Assembly: GCF_004345605.1 (NCBI RefSeq)
Contig: NZ_SLVY01000007.1
Location: 186,001-250,000, forward strand
DNA: 64,000 nucleotides
Source: Rhodococcus sp. SMB37
GTDB taxonomy: Bacteria; Actinomycetota; Actinomycetes; Mycobacteriales; Mycobacteriaceae
Direction: 5' to 3'
The position numbers were made by a program, and so were the translations under genes. The notes under the pieces are model-generated. The model did no database searches. It was given only the letters and a program-made list of their open reading frames with translations, and was not told the origin of the DNA. The stretch's first letter is position 1; each line of letters starts with the position of its first letter. This document shows, piece after piece, positions 8,100-14,644 of this stretch.

Positions 8100-8150
8100 T
8101 CGAACGGATGTTCCAAAAACCTTGAAGTTCGAATGCTCATTCGATAGAAT
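8100..8150 (+). promoter_or_regulatory. SOS-type (LexA) box and leaderless promoter for the DUF222 gene
   Basis: TCGAACGGATGTTCCA at 8100-8115 matches the actinobacterial LexA box TCGAAC-R-N-R-TGTTCGA at 15 of 16 positions. Downstream, TTGAAG (8122-8127), a 17-base spacer and TAGAAT (8145-8150) form a good promoter. The spacer holds a second palindrome, TCGAATGCTCATTCGA (8129-8144), that shares the TCGAA...TTCGA arms. The ATG at 8157 lies six bases after the -10, implying a leaderless mRNA. Confidence 0.65.
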
Positions 8151-8156
8151 TCGGAC

Positions 8157-9389
8157 ATGGGTGGGGAGCAATGGAAACTCGACAATCGTCAGCTGATGGC
8201 CACCACGCTCGCCGTCTGCGCCGAGATCCACACGCTGCAGGTGCAACGCGTCGATCTGGTCATCGACATGTTCGAACGCGACACCTTCCTCGAGCACGGC
8301 TACCGTAGCCCCGCGCATTGGCTGGCCGCTGCGACGAACCTCGAGATCGGTGAATCTCATCGCATCGAAGCACTCGCGAAGCTACTGCGGCTCGAACCGG
8401 AAGTACGCGAAGCGTATTCATCCGGATTACTCGACGCTGAGAAGGCCCGCCAGATCGCCTACTTCTGCCAGCACTACCCGAAGAACATGAACCCCTGCGA
8501 CTTCGAGAAGGCCCGCACCATCCTGCTCGAACACGCCAGCGAAAAGGTCGCGACGAAGGCTACCGTGCGAGCCCTGATCCGCAGACTCGAGCATCTCTTC
8601 GGCACCGGCGACGGTCCACCACCGGGTGAAGACTCGTCGCGTAACGAACTGTTCGTCTCCACCACCTGGCACGGCCGGGTGGTGATCAAAGGCGAGTTCG
8701 ACGCCGTCACCGGTGCCCGCCTGCGGCATCTGCTCTCCCCGCTCTCCGCACCACGGCCCGAGACGGGCGGTGTGAAGGATGATCGGCCGGCGTCGAAACG
8801 CAACGCCGATGCGCTCGACCAGCTGTTGCAGTTCGTCGAAGCCGCCGGACTCGCCCCCGTCGAAGGCGGTGTGAAGCCGCATTTATCGGTCACCGCGTCG
8901 ATCAAAGACCTCACCAACAACGCCGCACTGAAAGAACTGTTCGCGAACAGCCCCGAACACGGATATGCCACCGAACCATGGGCCGGACCGATCTCGATCG
9001 ACGCCGCCCGCATGCTCGCCTGCGACTGCCACGTCACGAGCATTCTTCTCGACGAACACGGCGTGCCCCTTGTGCACGGCCGCATGCAACGCACGGCGAC
9101 CGTCGCGCAACGTCGCGCCCTGGCGGTGCGGGACGGAGGATGCGCCTTCCCTGCATGTAGCACTCCGCCGGCGTGGACGGATGCGCATCACGTGGAGCAT
9201 TGGGCCGACGGCGGCAACACCGACCTCGACAATTTGGTGTTGTTATGTGGTCATCATCATCGGTTGATGCACCACACAGGCTGGGACGTGAAAATTACGG
9301 AATCCCGGCGGCCGCAGTTCGTTCCACCCGCGAGTGTCGATCTGTTCCGGACACCGATACCGGGAAACCGACCGGATCTGGTCGCCTGA
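8157..9389 (+). CDS. DUF222 / HNH endonuclease (13E12 repeat family)
   Basis: A 410-residue protein with the N-terminal DUF222 domain (ERDTFLEHGYRSPAHWLAAATNLEIGESHRIEALAKLL) and a C-terminal HNH nuclease. The HNH core reads CAFPACSTPPAWTDAHHVEHWADGGNTDLDNLVLLCGHHHRLMHH, with metal-binding Cys pairs and catalytic His residues present. These proteins are abundant in mycolic-acid actinobacteria (mycobacterial 13E12 family). Some mycobacterial members are DNA-damage inducible, which fits the LexA box here. They are often scattered between otherwise linked genes, and this one separates the ECF41 sigma gene from its apparent partner. The biological role is unknown. Confidence 0.88.
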   Translation: MGGEQWKLDNRQLMATTLAVCAEIHTLQVQRVDLVIDMFERDTFLEHGYRSPAHWLAAATNLEIGESHRIEALAKLLRLEPEVREAYSSGLLDAEKARQIAYFCQHYPKNMNPCDFEKARTILLEHASEKVATKATVRALIRRLEHLFGTGDGPPPGEDSSRNELFVSTTWHGRVVIKGEFDAVTGARLRHLLSPLSAPRPETGGVKDDRPASKRNADALDQLLQFVEAAGLAPVEGGVKPHLSVTASIKDLTNNAALKELFANSPEHGYATEPWAGPISIDAARMLACDCHVTSILLDEHGVPLVHGRMQRTATVAQRRALAVRDGGCAFPACSTPPAWTDAHHVEHWADGGNTDLDNLVLLCGHHHRLMHHTGWDVKITESRRPQFVPPASVDLFRTPIPGNRPDLVA

Positions 9390-9408
9390 CCCACAACCGA
9401 ACATCTCC

Positions 9409-9452
9409 AGCCAGCGTCACCAGGGCACCCGTGTGCCCTGGTGACGCTGGCT
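9409..9452. terminator. Bidirectional terminator, 20-bp perfect stem
   Basis: Arms AGCCAGCGTCACCAGGGCAC (9409-9428) and its exact complement (9433-9452) enclose a CCGT loop. The stem sits between the convergent DUF222 (stop 9389) and CMD (stop 9466) genes. It has no U-tract, as is common in actinobacteria. Confidence 0.85.
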
Positions 9453-9465
9453 GCGTCGACACGCG

Positions 9466-10098
9466 TTACTTCGCGGACCGCGGCGTGATCACCGATTTCG
9501 TGCTGTCCTGAGTGTCACCGGCTGCCGGCGCTTCCGCCCACGGCACACGACACGCATCGGTGCTGAAGCCCTGGTCGTGTATTCCGAGCGCCGAGTTCAT
9601 CCGTGCGCGCATGTTCTCGAGCGCAATCTGGTACGTCAGTTCCACGACACCCGCCCGACCGAACCGCTGTTCGAGGTCGGCGACCTGCTCGTCGGTCACA
9701 TCGTTCGCCACGTCGCCGGTCATCGCGTCGGCGTAGGCGATCGCGGCCCTCTCGTCGTCGCTGTAGAGATCCGAGGTCGCGTACTCGGCGATGCGCTCGA
9801 GCCTATCGGTGTCCAGACCGTCGAGCCGCTGCAGCATCGTCCCGAAATCCACGCACCACGAGCAGCCCACCGTCCACGCGGTGCGGTACACCGCGATTTC
9901 CCGGACGTTCTTCGGCAGCACCTTCGATGCCCGATCGACGAGCATCTCGTGCAGACCGCTCGCGCGCAACAATCCGGGGTGGTACGCCACCACGGTGAAC
10001 GGCTCGGGAATCTGGTCGAACATGCGTCCTGCGACCTTGTACATCGCCTTCGTCGTCAATCCCGCCTGGTCCGGGGTCAACGGTGGTATCCGTGTCAT
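9466..10098 (-). CDS. Carboxymuconolactone decarboxylase-family (AhpD-like) protein; likely ECF41 partner
   Basis: A 210-residue alpha-helical AhpD/CMD-fold protein starting at MTRIPPLTPDQAG. The active-site region GCSWCVDFGTMLQ holds a CxxC pair followed by the usual acidic residue, suggesting a peroxidase or disulfide role. Later blocks are YSDDERAAIAYADAMTG and AGVVELTYQIALENMRARMNSALGI. CMD proteins are the commonest COE partners of ECF41 sigma factors, and the promoter of this gene (10138-10165) matches the ECF41 consensus. It is convergent with the DUF222 gene, so the usual side-by-side order with the sigma gene is disturbed. A lactone substrate is unlikely. Confidence 0.87.
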   Translation of the reverse strand: MTRIPPLTPDQAGLTTKAMYKVAGRMFDQIPEPFTVVAYHPGLLRASGLHEMLVDRASKVLPKNVREIAVYRTAWTVGCSWCVDFGTMLQRLDGLDTDRLERIAEYATSDLYSDDERAAIAYADAMTGDVANDVTDEQVADLEQRFGRAGVVELTYQIALENMRARMNSALGIHDQGFSTDACRVPWAEAPAAGDTQDSTKSVITPRSAK

Positions 10099-10137
10099 GG
10101 CCTGTCTCCTCCGTCGTTGTTTCGTCCTCCATCTGTT

Positions 10138-10165
10138 GGACGAGACAGCGCAGCCGGATGTGACA
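10138..10165 (-). promoter_or_regulatory. ECF41-type promoter of the CMD gene
   Basis: On the minus strand TGTCACA (10165-10159), exactly 16 bases, then CGTCC (10142-10138). This matches the ECF41 target motif TGTCACA-N16-CGTC as I recall it from the ECF41 literature. It lies about 40 bases ahead of the CMD start, which also has GGAGGAGA upstream. Confidence 0.75.
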
Positions 10166-10208
10166 CGGCAGCCGAACATGGCGGATGTGCGGCGACTACG
10201 CTGCAGAA

Positions 10209-11402
10209 ATGGCAGATTCGTCGAACTCGCGACAGGCTCGCACCGTCGCTCGCCTGCGACCGTTCGCCTCCACGATCTTCGCCGAGATGACCTCGCTCGC
10301 CGTCGAGCACGGTGCGATCAACCTCGGGCAGGGCTTCCCCGACACCGACGGTCCGTCCGAGATGCTCGAGGTCGCCCGTCGAGCGATCGCCGATGGAGTC
10401 AACCAATACCCGCCGGGGTCCGGGATGCCCGCGTTGAGGACGGCGATCGCCGCCGACCGGTCGGCGCGCTACGGCCTCCATCACGACCCGGACACCGAGG
10501 TCCTGGTGACCGTCGGCGCGACCGAGGCCATCAGTGCTGCGCTGCTCGGTCTCGTCGAACCCGGCGACGAAGTGCTGCTCACCGAGCCCTACTACGACTC
10601 CTACGCGGCCTCGGTCGCGATGGCCGGCGCGACCCGACGGACTGTGCCGCTGACTCGATCGGGCAGCGGGTTCGTCCTCGACGTCGATGCGCTTCGGTCC
10701 GCGGTCACGGACCGCACCCGCATGCTCGTCGTCAACACCCCGCACAACCCGACAGGGACGGTGTACGACGACGACGCGCTGGCCGCGATCGCCGAACTCG
10801 CGTGCGAGCGCGATCTGCTGGTGCTGTCCGACGAGGTCTACGAACACCTCGTCTTCGACGGCCGCCATCACACTCCCGTCGCGTCCCTACCCGGAATGGC
10901 CGAGCGCACGATCACGGTGTCGAGCGCCGCGAAGACCTTCAACGTCACCGGCTGGAAGATCGGGTGGGCGATCGGCCCCCGCGCCCTGATCGACGGAGTA
11001 CGCGCGGCCAAACAGTTCATGACGTTCGTCGGCGGCGCGCCGTTCCAGCCCGCGGTCGCGCACGCGCTCACTCACGAGCAACCATGGGTCGCATCGATGC
11101 GTGAGGACCTACAGCGCAAACGGACACTGTTGTCGGGCGCGCTCGTCGAGGCCGGTTTCGACGTGCTCGATTCGGCGGGTACGTATTTCGTCTGCGCGGA
11201 CATCACGCCGCTCGGCTTCCGCGACGGGGTTTCGTTCTGTCGGTCACTGCCGGAGAAGGTGGGTGTCGCCGCAGTGCCGGTGAGCGTGTTCGTCGACGAT
11301 ACCCCGGCATGGAATCATCTGGTGCGTTTCGCGTTCTGCAAGCGCGATGATGTTCTCGCCGAAGCGGTCCGGCGACTTCACGGTATCGGGGAGGAATTGT
11401 AG
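10209..11402 (+). CDS. Class I/II pyridoxal-phosphate aminotransferase
   Basis: A 397-residue fold-type I aminotransferase, starting at MADSSNSRQARTV. The PLP lysine is in SSAAKTFNVTGWKIGWAIGP. Other hallmarks are INLGQGFPDTDGP, NQYPPGSGMPALRTAIA, NTPHNPTGTV and DEVYEHLVFDG. The sequence belongs with kynurenine/methionine-type aminotransferases and the actinobacterial N-succinyldiaminopimelate aminotransferase DapC (Rv0858c-like). DapC would act in lysine biosynthesis, but the call cannot be made specific from sequence alone. The following AraC-type gene starts four bases after its stop, so they are probably co-transcribed. Confidence 0.85.
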   Translation: MADSSNSRQARTVARLRPFASTIFAEMTSLAVEHGAINLGQGFPDTDGPSEMLEVARRAIADGVNQYPPGSGMPALRTAIAADRSARYGLHHDPDTEVLVTVGATEAISAALLGLVEPGDEVLLTEPYYDSYAASVAMAGATRRTVPLTRSGSGFVLDVDALRSAVTDRTRMLVVNTPHNPTGTVYDDDALAAIAELACERDLLVLSDEVYEHLVFDGRHHTPVASLPGMAERTITVSSAAKTFNVTGWKIGWAIGPRALIDGVRAAKQFMTFVGGAPFQPAVAHALTHEQPWVASMREDLQRKRTLLSGALVEAGFDVLDSAGTYFVCADITPLGFRDGVSFCRSLPEKVGVAAVPVSVFVDDTPAWNHLVRFAFCKRDDVLAEAVRRLHGIGEEL

Positions 11403-11405
11403 ACG

Positions 11406-12410
11406 ATGTCGGCACCGACGATTCCCTCCGATTTCGTCAGCCGAGCAGTGAGTGTGGCGGCGGACGACGGCATCGACCTCACGCCGGCACTCGACGCAGG
11501 CAGGATCAGCCGAGCGGTACTCGCCCAGCCGCACGCGCGTCTCACCCCCGAGCAGGTCAGCCTGTTCACTCGCGCAGTCTGGCAGATCACCGACGACGAG
11601 CTGTTCGGACTCGGTACCGGTTCGGTACCGCGCGGGTCGTTCCGGATCATGACGTTGACGTTGATCCACTGTCCGGACCTCGCGCATGCGCTCGCTCGCA
11701 TCATCGAGGTCAACCGGGTCCTTCAGGGACTCCCGAAGATGAGTCTGTCCATCGGCGAGACGAGCACCTACCTCGATGTGGGCCTTCCCGCCGAGGTGAC
11801 GGAAAAGACCCGCGTGACAGTCGATTTCCTCTTGATGCTCATGCACCGATTCGCGGCATGGCTCGTTGGCGGCCGAGTACCGCTCGTGTCGGTGGCGCTG
11901 CCGTACACCGAGCCCGATCCCGTCCTCGCCCGCAGCTACGACGCGATCTTCGGTGTCCCCGTCACCTTCCTTGCGGGCCGCGCCGCCCTCGAAATCGACA
12001 GCGCCGCTCTGAGGTCGCCGATCATCCGGTCGGAGGAAGCACTCGAGGAATATCTGCGAGACTCCCCGAACCTCATGCTGTCGGAGCGCGACTACGAATC
12101 GACAGTATCCACCCAGGTACGCAGGATCTTCGAGTCGGGCATCAAGGGACGCACCGCGACCGCCGACGAGATCGCCGACATGCTTGCGGTGAGTCCGCCG
12201 CACCTGCGACGACTGCTGCGTCAGGAGGGCACCTCCCTCGGCCGGCTGCGCGACGAAGTGCTGTGCGACCTGGCGATCGCCGGACTACGGCGTGGTGAAC
12301 CGGTGGACAACCTGTCGGCGCGTCTCGGATTCTCCGAACCGAGCGCATTCCGACGCGCGTTCAAGCGGTGGACGGGCAACACGCCGCGCGCCTACCGGGC
12401 ACACGACTGA
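11406..12410 (+). CDS. AraC-family transcriptional regulator
   Basis: A 334-residue regulator. The N-terminal two thirds match the AraC-type effector domain of the OruR/ArgR-like group (PHARLTPEQVSLFTRAVWQITDDELFGLGTGSVPRGSFRIM). The C-terminal 90 residues carry two helix-turn-helix motifs (TADEIADMLAVSPPHLRRLLRQEGTSLGRLRDEV and PVDNLSARLGFSEPSAFRRAFKRWTGNTPRAYR). It likely controls a nearby metabolic gene, possibly the aminotransferase four bases upstream. The effector is unknown. Confidence 0.88.
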   Translation: MSAPTIPSDFVSRAVSVAADDGIDLTPALDAGRISRAVLAQPHARLTPEQVSLFTRAVWQITDDELFGLGTGSVPRGSFRIMTLTLIHCPDLAHALARIIEVNRVLQGLPKMSLSIGETSTYLDVGLPAEVTEKTRVTVDFLLMLMHRFAAWLVGGRVPLVSVALPYTEPDPVLARSYDAIFGVPVTFLAGRAALEIDSAALRSPIIRSEEALEEYLRDSPNLMLSERDYESTVSTQVRRIFESGIKGRTATADEIADMLAVSPPHLRRLLRQEGTSLGRLRDEVLCDLAIAGLRRGEPVDNLSARLGFSEPSAFRRAFKRWTGNTPRAYRAHD

Positions 12411-12433
12411 GAAGTGACCCCGGCAAGCGGCTG

Positions 12434-12859
12434 TCACACGATGCAGAACTCGTTGCCTTCCGGATCGGCCATCGTGATCCACTCGTAAGGCCCCTGGCTG
12501 CCACGATGCAGCATCGTGGCGCCCGCGCCTGCGAGCCGCTCGGCTACCATCTCTCGACCGTCTCCCGCCTGGATATCCAGGTGCATCCGGTTCTTCACCG
12601 TCTTTCCCTCCGGGACCCGCTGGAACAACATCCGGGGCCGGTGCGGGTGGTCGGGGTCGGCGATCGCGGCCCCTGCTCGCCACACGAGTGTGCCGTCGAA
12701 AATTTCGGTGTCTTCCTCGCGTGCGTGACCGGCTGCCACCAGCCCGCGGATGAAGTGCTCGTCGCTGGGTTCGACGCGCCACTCGAGCGCTTCGGCCCAC
12801 CACCGCGCCTGAATGTGGGGGTTGTTGCAATCGACTGTCACCTGAAATTCGTATCCCAT
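12434..12859 (-). CDS. VOC-superfamily (glyoxalase/bleomycin-resistance-like) protein
   Basis: A small (141-residue) protein with the paired beta-alpha-beta-beta-beta modules of the vicinal oxygen chelate fold (MGYEFQVTVDCNNPHIQARWWAEAL; MHLDIQAGDG; WITMADPEGNEFCIV). Potential metal ligands (His in MHLDI, Glu in NEFCIV) are present. It resembles the glyoxalase-like DUF4937/VOC proteins common in Rhodococcus. The substrate is unknown. It is divergent from ectD and convergent with the AraC-type gene. Confidence 0.82.
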   Translation of the reverse strand: MGYEFQVTVDCNNPHIQARWWAEALEWRVEPSDEHFIRGLVAAGHAREEDTEIFDGTLVWRAGAAIADPDHPHRPRMLFQRVPEGKTVKNRMHLDIQAGDGREMVAERLAGAGATMLHRGSQGPYEWITMADPEGNEFCIV

Positions 12860-12905
12860 CTCACGACCCTAACTCCGACCTCCGACAGGGCTCCCCGCTC
12901 GACGC

Positions 12906-12957
12906 GCAACCCGACGAACTGGGCATTCTCTGTCGCCTGCCCTGTATGTCGGGTTGC
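12906..12957. repeat. 10-bp inverted repeat in the VOC/ectD divergent region
   Basis: GCAACCCGAC (12906-12915) and its exact complement GTCGGGTTGC (12948-12957) are separated by 32 bases, 70 bases before the ectD start. The pair could be an operator with two half-sites or a long hairpin in the ectD leader. No matching regulator is evident. Confidence 0.45.
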
Positions 12958-13026
12958 ATAACCGGCCCCGGAGTGAGACGGTCGAGAGGAACCATCGTCG
13001 ATCCTCGAGAGGGTGATTCGGAAGAC

Positions 13027-13914
13027 ATGCGCACGGTCGTGAAGGACGAATATCCGACTCGCAACCGAACTGTTTCGGAATCCATCGCGCGAAAAGATCC
13101 TGTCGTCTGGGGCTCCGCCACCGGACCACTCGATTCCTCTGCAGTCACGGAATACGAGAAAAGCGGATTCCACACGGCGAAGGCACTTCTCGCCGCCAAC
13201 GATGTCGGCAACCTATTGGAAGAAACATCACGACTCGGTCGTGAACTCGGCAACGACGAACGGGTGATCCGCGAGCAGGGCAGCGGTGATGTGCGCTCGA
13301 TCTTCGACGTACACCGCCTGAGCAATCTCGTCGACAGAATCATTCGACGTCCCGAAGTAGTGGGCATAGCAAGGCAATTGCTCGATTCGGACGTGTACGT
13401 CCACCAGTCCCGACTCAACGTCAAACCTGGATTCCGGGGCGGTCCGTTCTACTGGCACTCCGACTTCGAGACGTGGCACGCCGAAGACGGAATGCCGGCT
13501 CCTCGTGCGCTCAGCATCTCGATCGCATTGACCGAAAACTACGGATTCAATGGCGGATTGATGATCATGCCTGGTTCACACAAGACGTTCGTCTCGTGTG
13601 TCGGCGAGACTCCGGACGACTACTACCGAGAGTCGCTGGTCACCCATGTCCCGCCGACAGGGTCGCCCGACGAAGACACCCTGACCCGGATGAGCGCCGA
13701 GTGCGGCATCACCACGTTCCGCGGATCTGCGGGTTCGGCAACGGTTTTCGATTCGAACTGCATGCACGGATCGAACGGGAACATCACACCGCTCCCCCGT
13801 TCCAACCTGTTCGTGGTGTTCAACAGCGTCGAGAACACGCCTACCGAGCCGTTCGCGGCGAGCAAGCCGCGCCCGTCGTACCTCGGTAGCAGGGACTTCA
13901 CGCCCCTGGCCTGA
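13027..13914 (+). CDS. ectD: Ectoine hydroxylase (Fe(II)/2-oxoglutarate dioxygenase)
   Basis: A 295-residue PhyH-superfamily enzyme starting at MRTVVKDEYPTRNR, the usual EctD length. The EctD signature FYWHSDFETWHAEDGMP carries the HxD iron ligands, and the distal His is in DSNCMHGSNGN. EctD converts the compatible solute ectoine to 5-hydroxyectoine, using oxygen and 2-oxoglutarate. There are no ectABC genes around it, so it would act on ectoine made elsewhere or imported. Its last 17 bases overlap the end of a convergent membrane-protein gene relic. The ectD tail is duplicated at the far side of the accessory island (19924-19979). Confidence 0.93.
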   Translation: MRTVVKDEYPTRNRTVSESIARKDPVVWGSATGPLDSSAVTEYEKSGFHTAKALLAANDVGNLLEETSRLGRELGNDERVIREQGSGDVRSIFDVHRLSNLVDRIIRRPEVVGIARQLLDSDVYVHQSRLNVKPGFRGGPFYWHSDFETWHAEDGMPAPRALSISIALTENYGFNGGLMIMPGSHKTFVSCVGETPDDYYRESLVTHVPPTGSPDEDTLTRMSAECGITTFRGSAGSATVFDSNCMHGSNGNITPLPRSNLFVVFNSVENTPTEPFAASKPRPSYLGSRDFTPLA

Positions 13915-14063
13915 ACCGCCCTGGTCTGGACTGCTCGGCTCTGAGCTGCGCCGCCACCGCCCCGGGATCGTCGACCTGCAACGACAGGCGCGATACCGAG
14001 GCGGTGGCGCGTGTGTGTTCGAAGAAGGCCGGTCGCCGGACCTCGACGGGTTCGGTCAGCACC
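13858..14063 (+). repeat. Left copy of the direct repeat flanking the accessory island
   Basis: About 206 bases, from the last codons of ectD into the 3' end of a membrane-protein gene, align in the same orientation with 19924-20115. Long identical stretches include CTCGGTAGCAG, GGGATCGTCGACCTGC and GGTTCGGTCAGCACC. The copies differ by scattered substitutions and one 15-base (in-frame) indel. Homology stops sharply at 14063/20115 and near 13858/19924. Confidence 0.85.
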
Positions 14064-14065
14064 GG
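13898..14065 (-). pseudogene. 3' fragment of a membrane-protein gene (copy of the 19964-20809 gene)
   Basis: Minus-strand translation gives LTEPVEVRRPAFFEHTRATASVSRLSLQVDDPGAVAAQLRAEQ..., nearly matching the C-terminus of the intact gene at 19964-20809 (LTEPVVVRRPAFFDRTRSTASV...). The rest of the gene is absent. Its frame stays open, and five extra residues near the end reflect a 15-base insertion. It lies inside the left direct repeat. Confidence 0.8.
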
Positions 14066-14099
14066 CCAGAGGATGATTGGGACCTTGTACTCCCGCGAC

Positions 14100-14216
14100 A
14101 TCCACGTCGGGGAGTTGATTTTCCACAGTGCCAAGGGCTGTCGATATACGGCGGTTCGGTTCACGCAGCGGCTCGTGAATGCTGGCATCGCCCGTTCACC
14201 GGCAGTATCGGGATAA
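14100..14216 (+). pseudogene. IS3-family transposase (OrfB, rve) remnant
   Basis: The translation HVGELIFHSAKGCRYTAVRF followed by TQRLVNAGIARS matches the second catalytic-Asp region of IS3-family OrfB, normally of the form LIHHSDRGSQYT-xx-FT-x-L-x-x-AGI. The Asp is replaced (HSAKG) and no further transposase sequence surrounds it. It abuts the end of the left direct repeat, suggesting an insertion sequence took part in forming the island boundary. Confidence 0.6.
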
Positions 14217-14258
14217 TTGATCTGGATCAATGAAGTAAATTTCTGCGGTCTCTACGCT
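14217..14258 (+). promoter_or_regulatory. FNR-type box and class II promoter of the metal-transport operon
   Basis: TTGAT-CTGG-ATCAA at 14217-14230 is a perfect FNR consensus palindrome, with one more matching pair outside (ATTGATC...GATCAAT). A -10 hexamer TACGCT (TANNNT) lies at 14253-14258. The inferred start near 14265 puts the box centre at about -41.5, the class II activator position. The Crp/Fnr regulator in the same island has the E-x-x-S-R recognition helix that reads TTGAT half-sites. Confidence 0.75.
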
Positions 14259-14323
14259 GAGCTTGTCGACCAGAAGCGCTGAGGCGCGATCGACGTCGAA
14301 ATTCAGTCGAGGAGGACTGCAGT

Positions 14324-14557
14324 ATGAATACCACTACCACCACACACACCGTTCTTCGCGCCGAAGGCTTTTCTTGCCCATCCTGCGTGGCGAAAATCGA
14401 GAAGCGGGTTAACCGCTTGAAGGGCGTCAAGAAGGTGGAGGTCCACTTCGCGTCCGCTCGCATCGAGGTCGATCACGATGCAGAGGTGGCGTCGGTGGAC
14501 GACATCGTCGCAGCCGTAGCCAAGGCGGGATACACCGCCCGGCCCTCGGCATTTTGA
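14324..14557 (+). CDS. HMA-domain metallochaperone (CopZ-like)
   Basis: A 77-residue protein consisting of one heavy-metal-associated domain. The metal-binding motif is GFSCPSCVAKIEKRV (Cys18, Cys21), followed by the ferredoxin-like fold strands VKKVEVHFASARIEVDHD and VAAVAKAGYTARP. Such proteins hand soft metal ions (usually Cu+) to P1B ATPases or buffer them. It has a strong ribosome-binding site (GAGGAGG) and lies 87 bases before the ATPase gene, which has no HMA domain of its own, so the pair act as separated domains of one system. The Cys-Pro-Ser-Cys variant and the odd ATPase make the metal uncertain. Confidence 0.85.
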   Translation: MNTTTTTHTVLRAEGFSCPSCVAKIEKRVNRLKGVKKVEVHFASARIEVDHDAEVASVDDIVAAVAKAGYTARPSAF

Positions 14558-14644
14558 TTACGTCCGCCCCCGGGCATCCCAGATCAACCGGCCGAGGCGG
14601 GCACGGACAGATCCCAGGTCTCACGTCTGAAAGGACGTAGCGTC

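Noticed and set aside
9409-9452. Long palindrome considered as a transposon end or CRISPR-like repeat
   Set aside because: It is single copy in the window and sits exactly between two convergent stops, so a terminator explains it.
12434-12462. TGTCACA resembling an ECF41 -35 element
   Set aside because: The base group 16 positions on is GCCT, not CGTC, and it lies in the 3' end of the VOC coding sequence.
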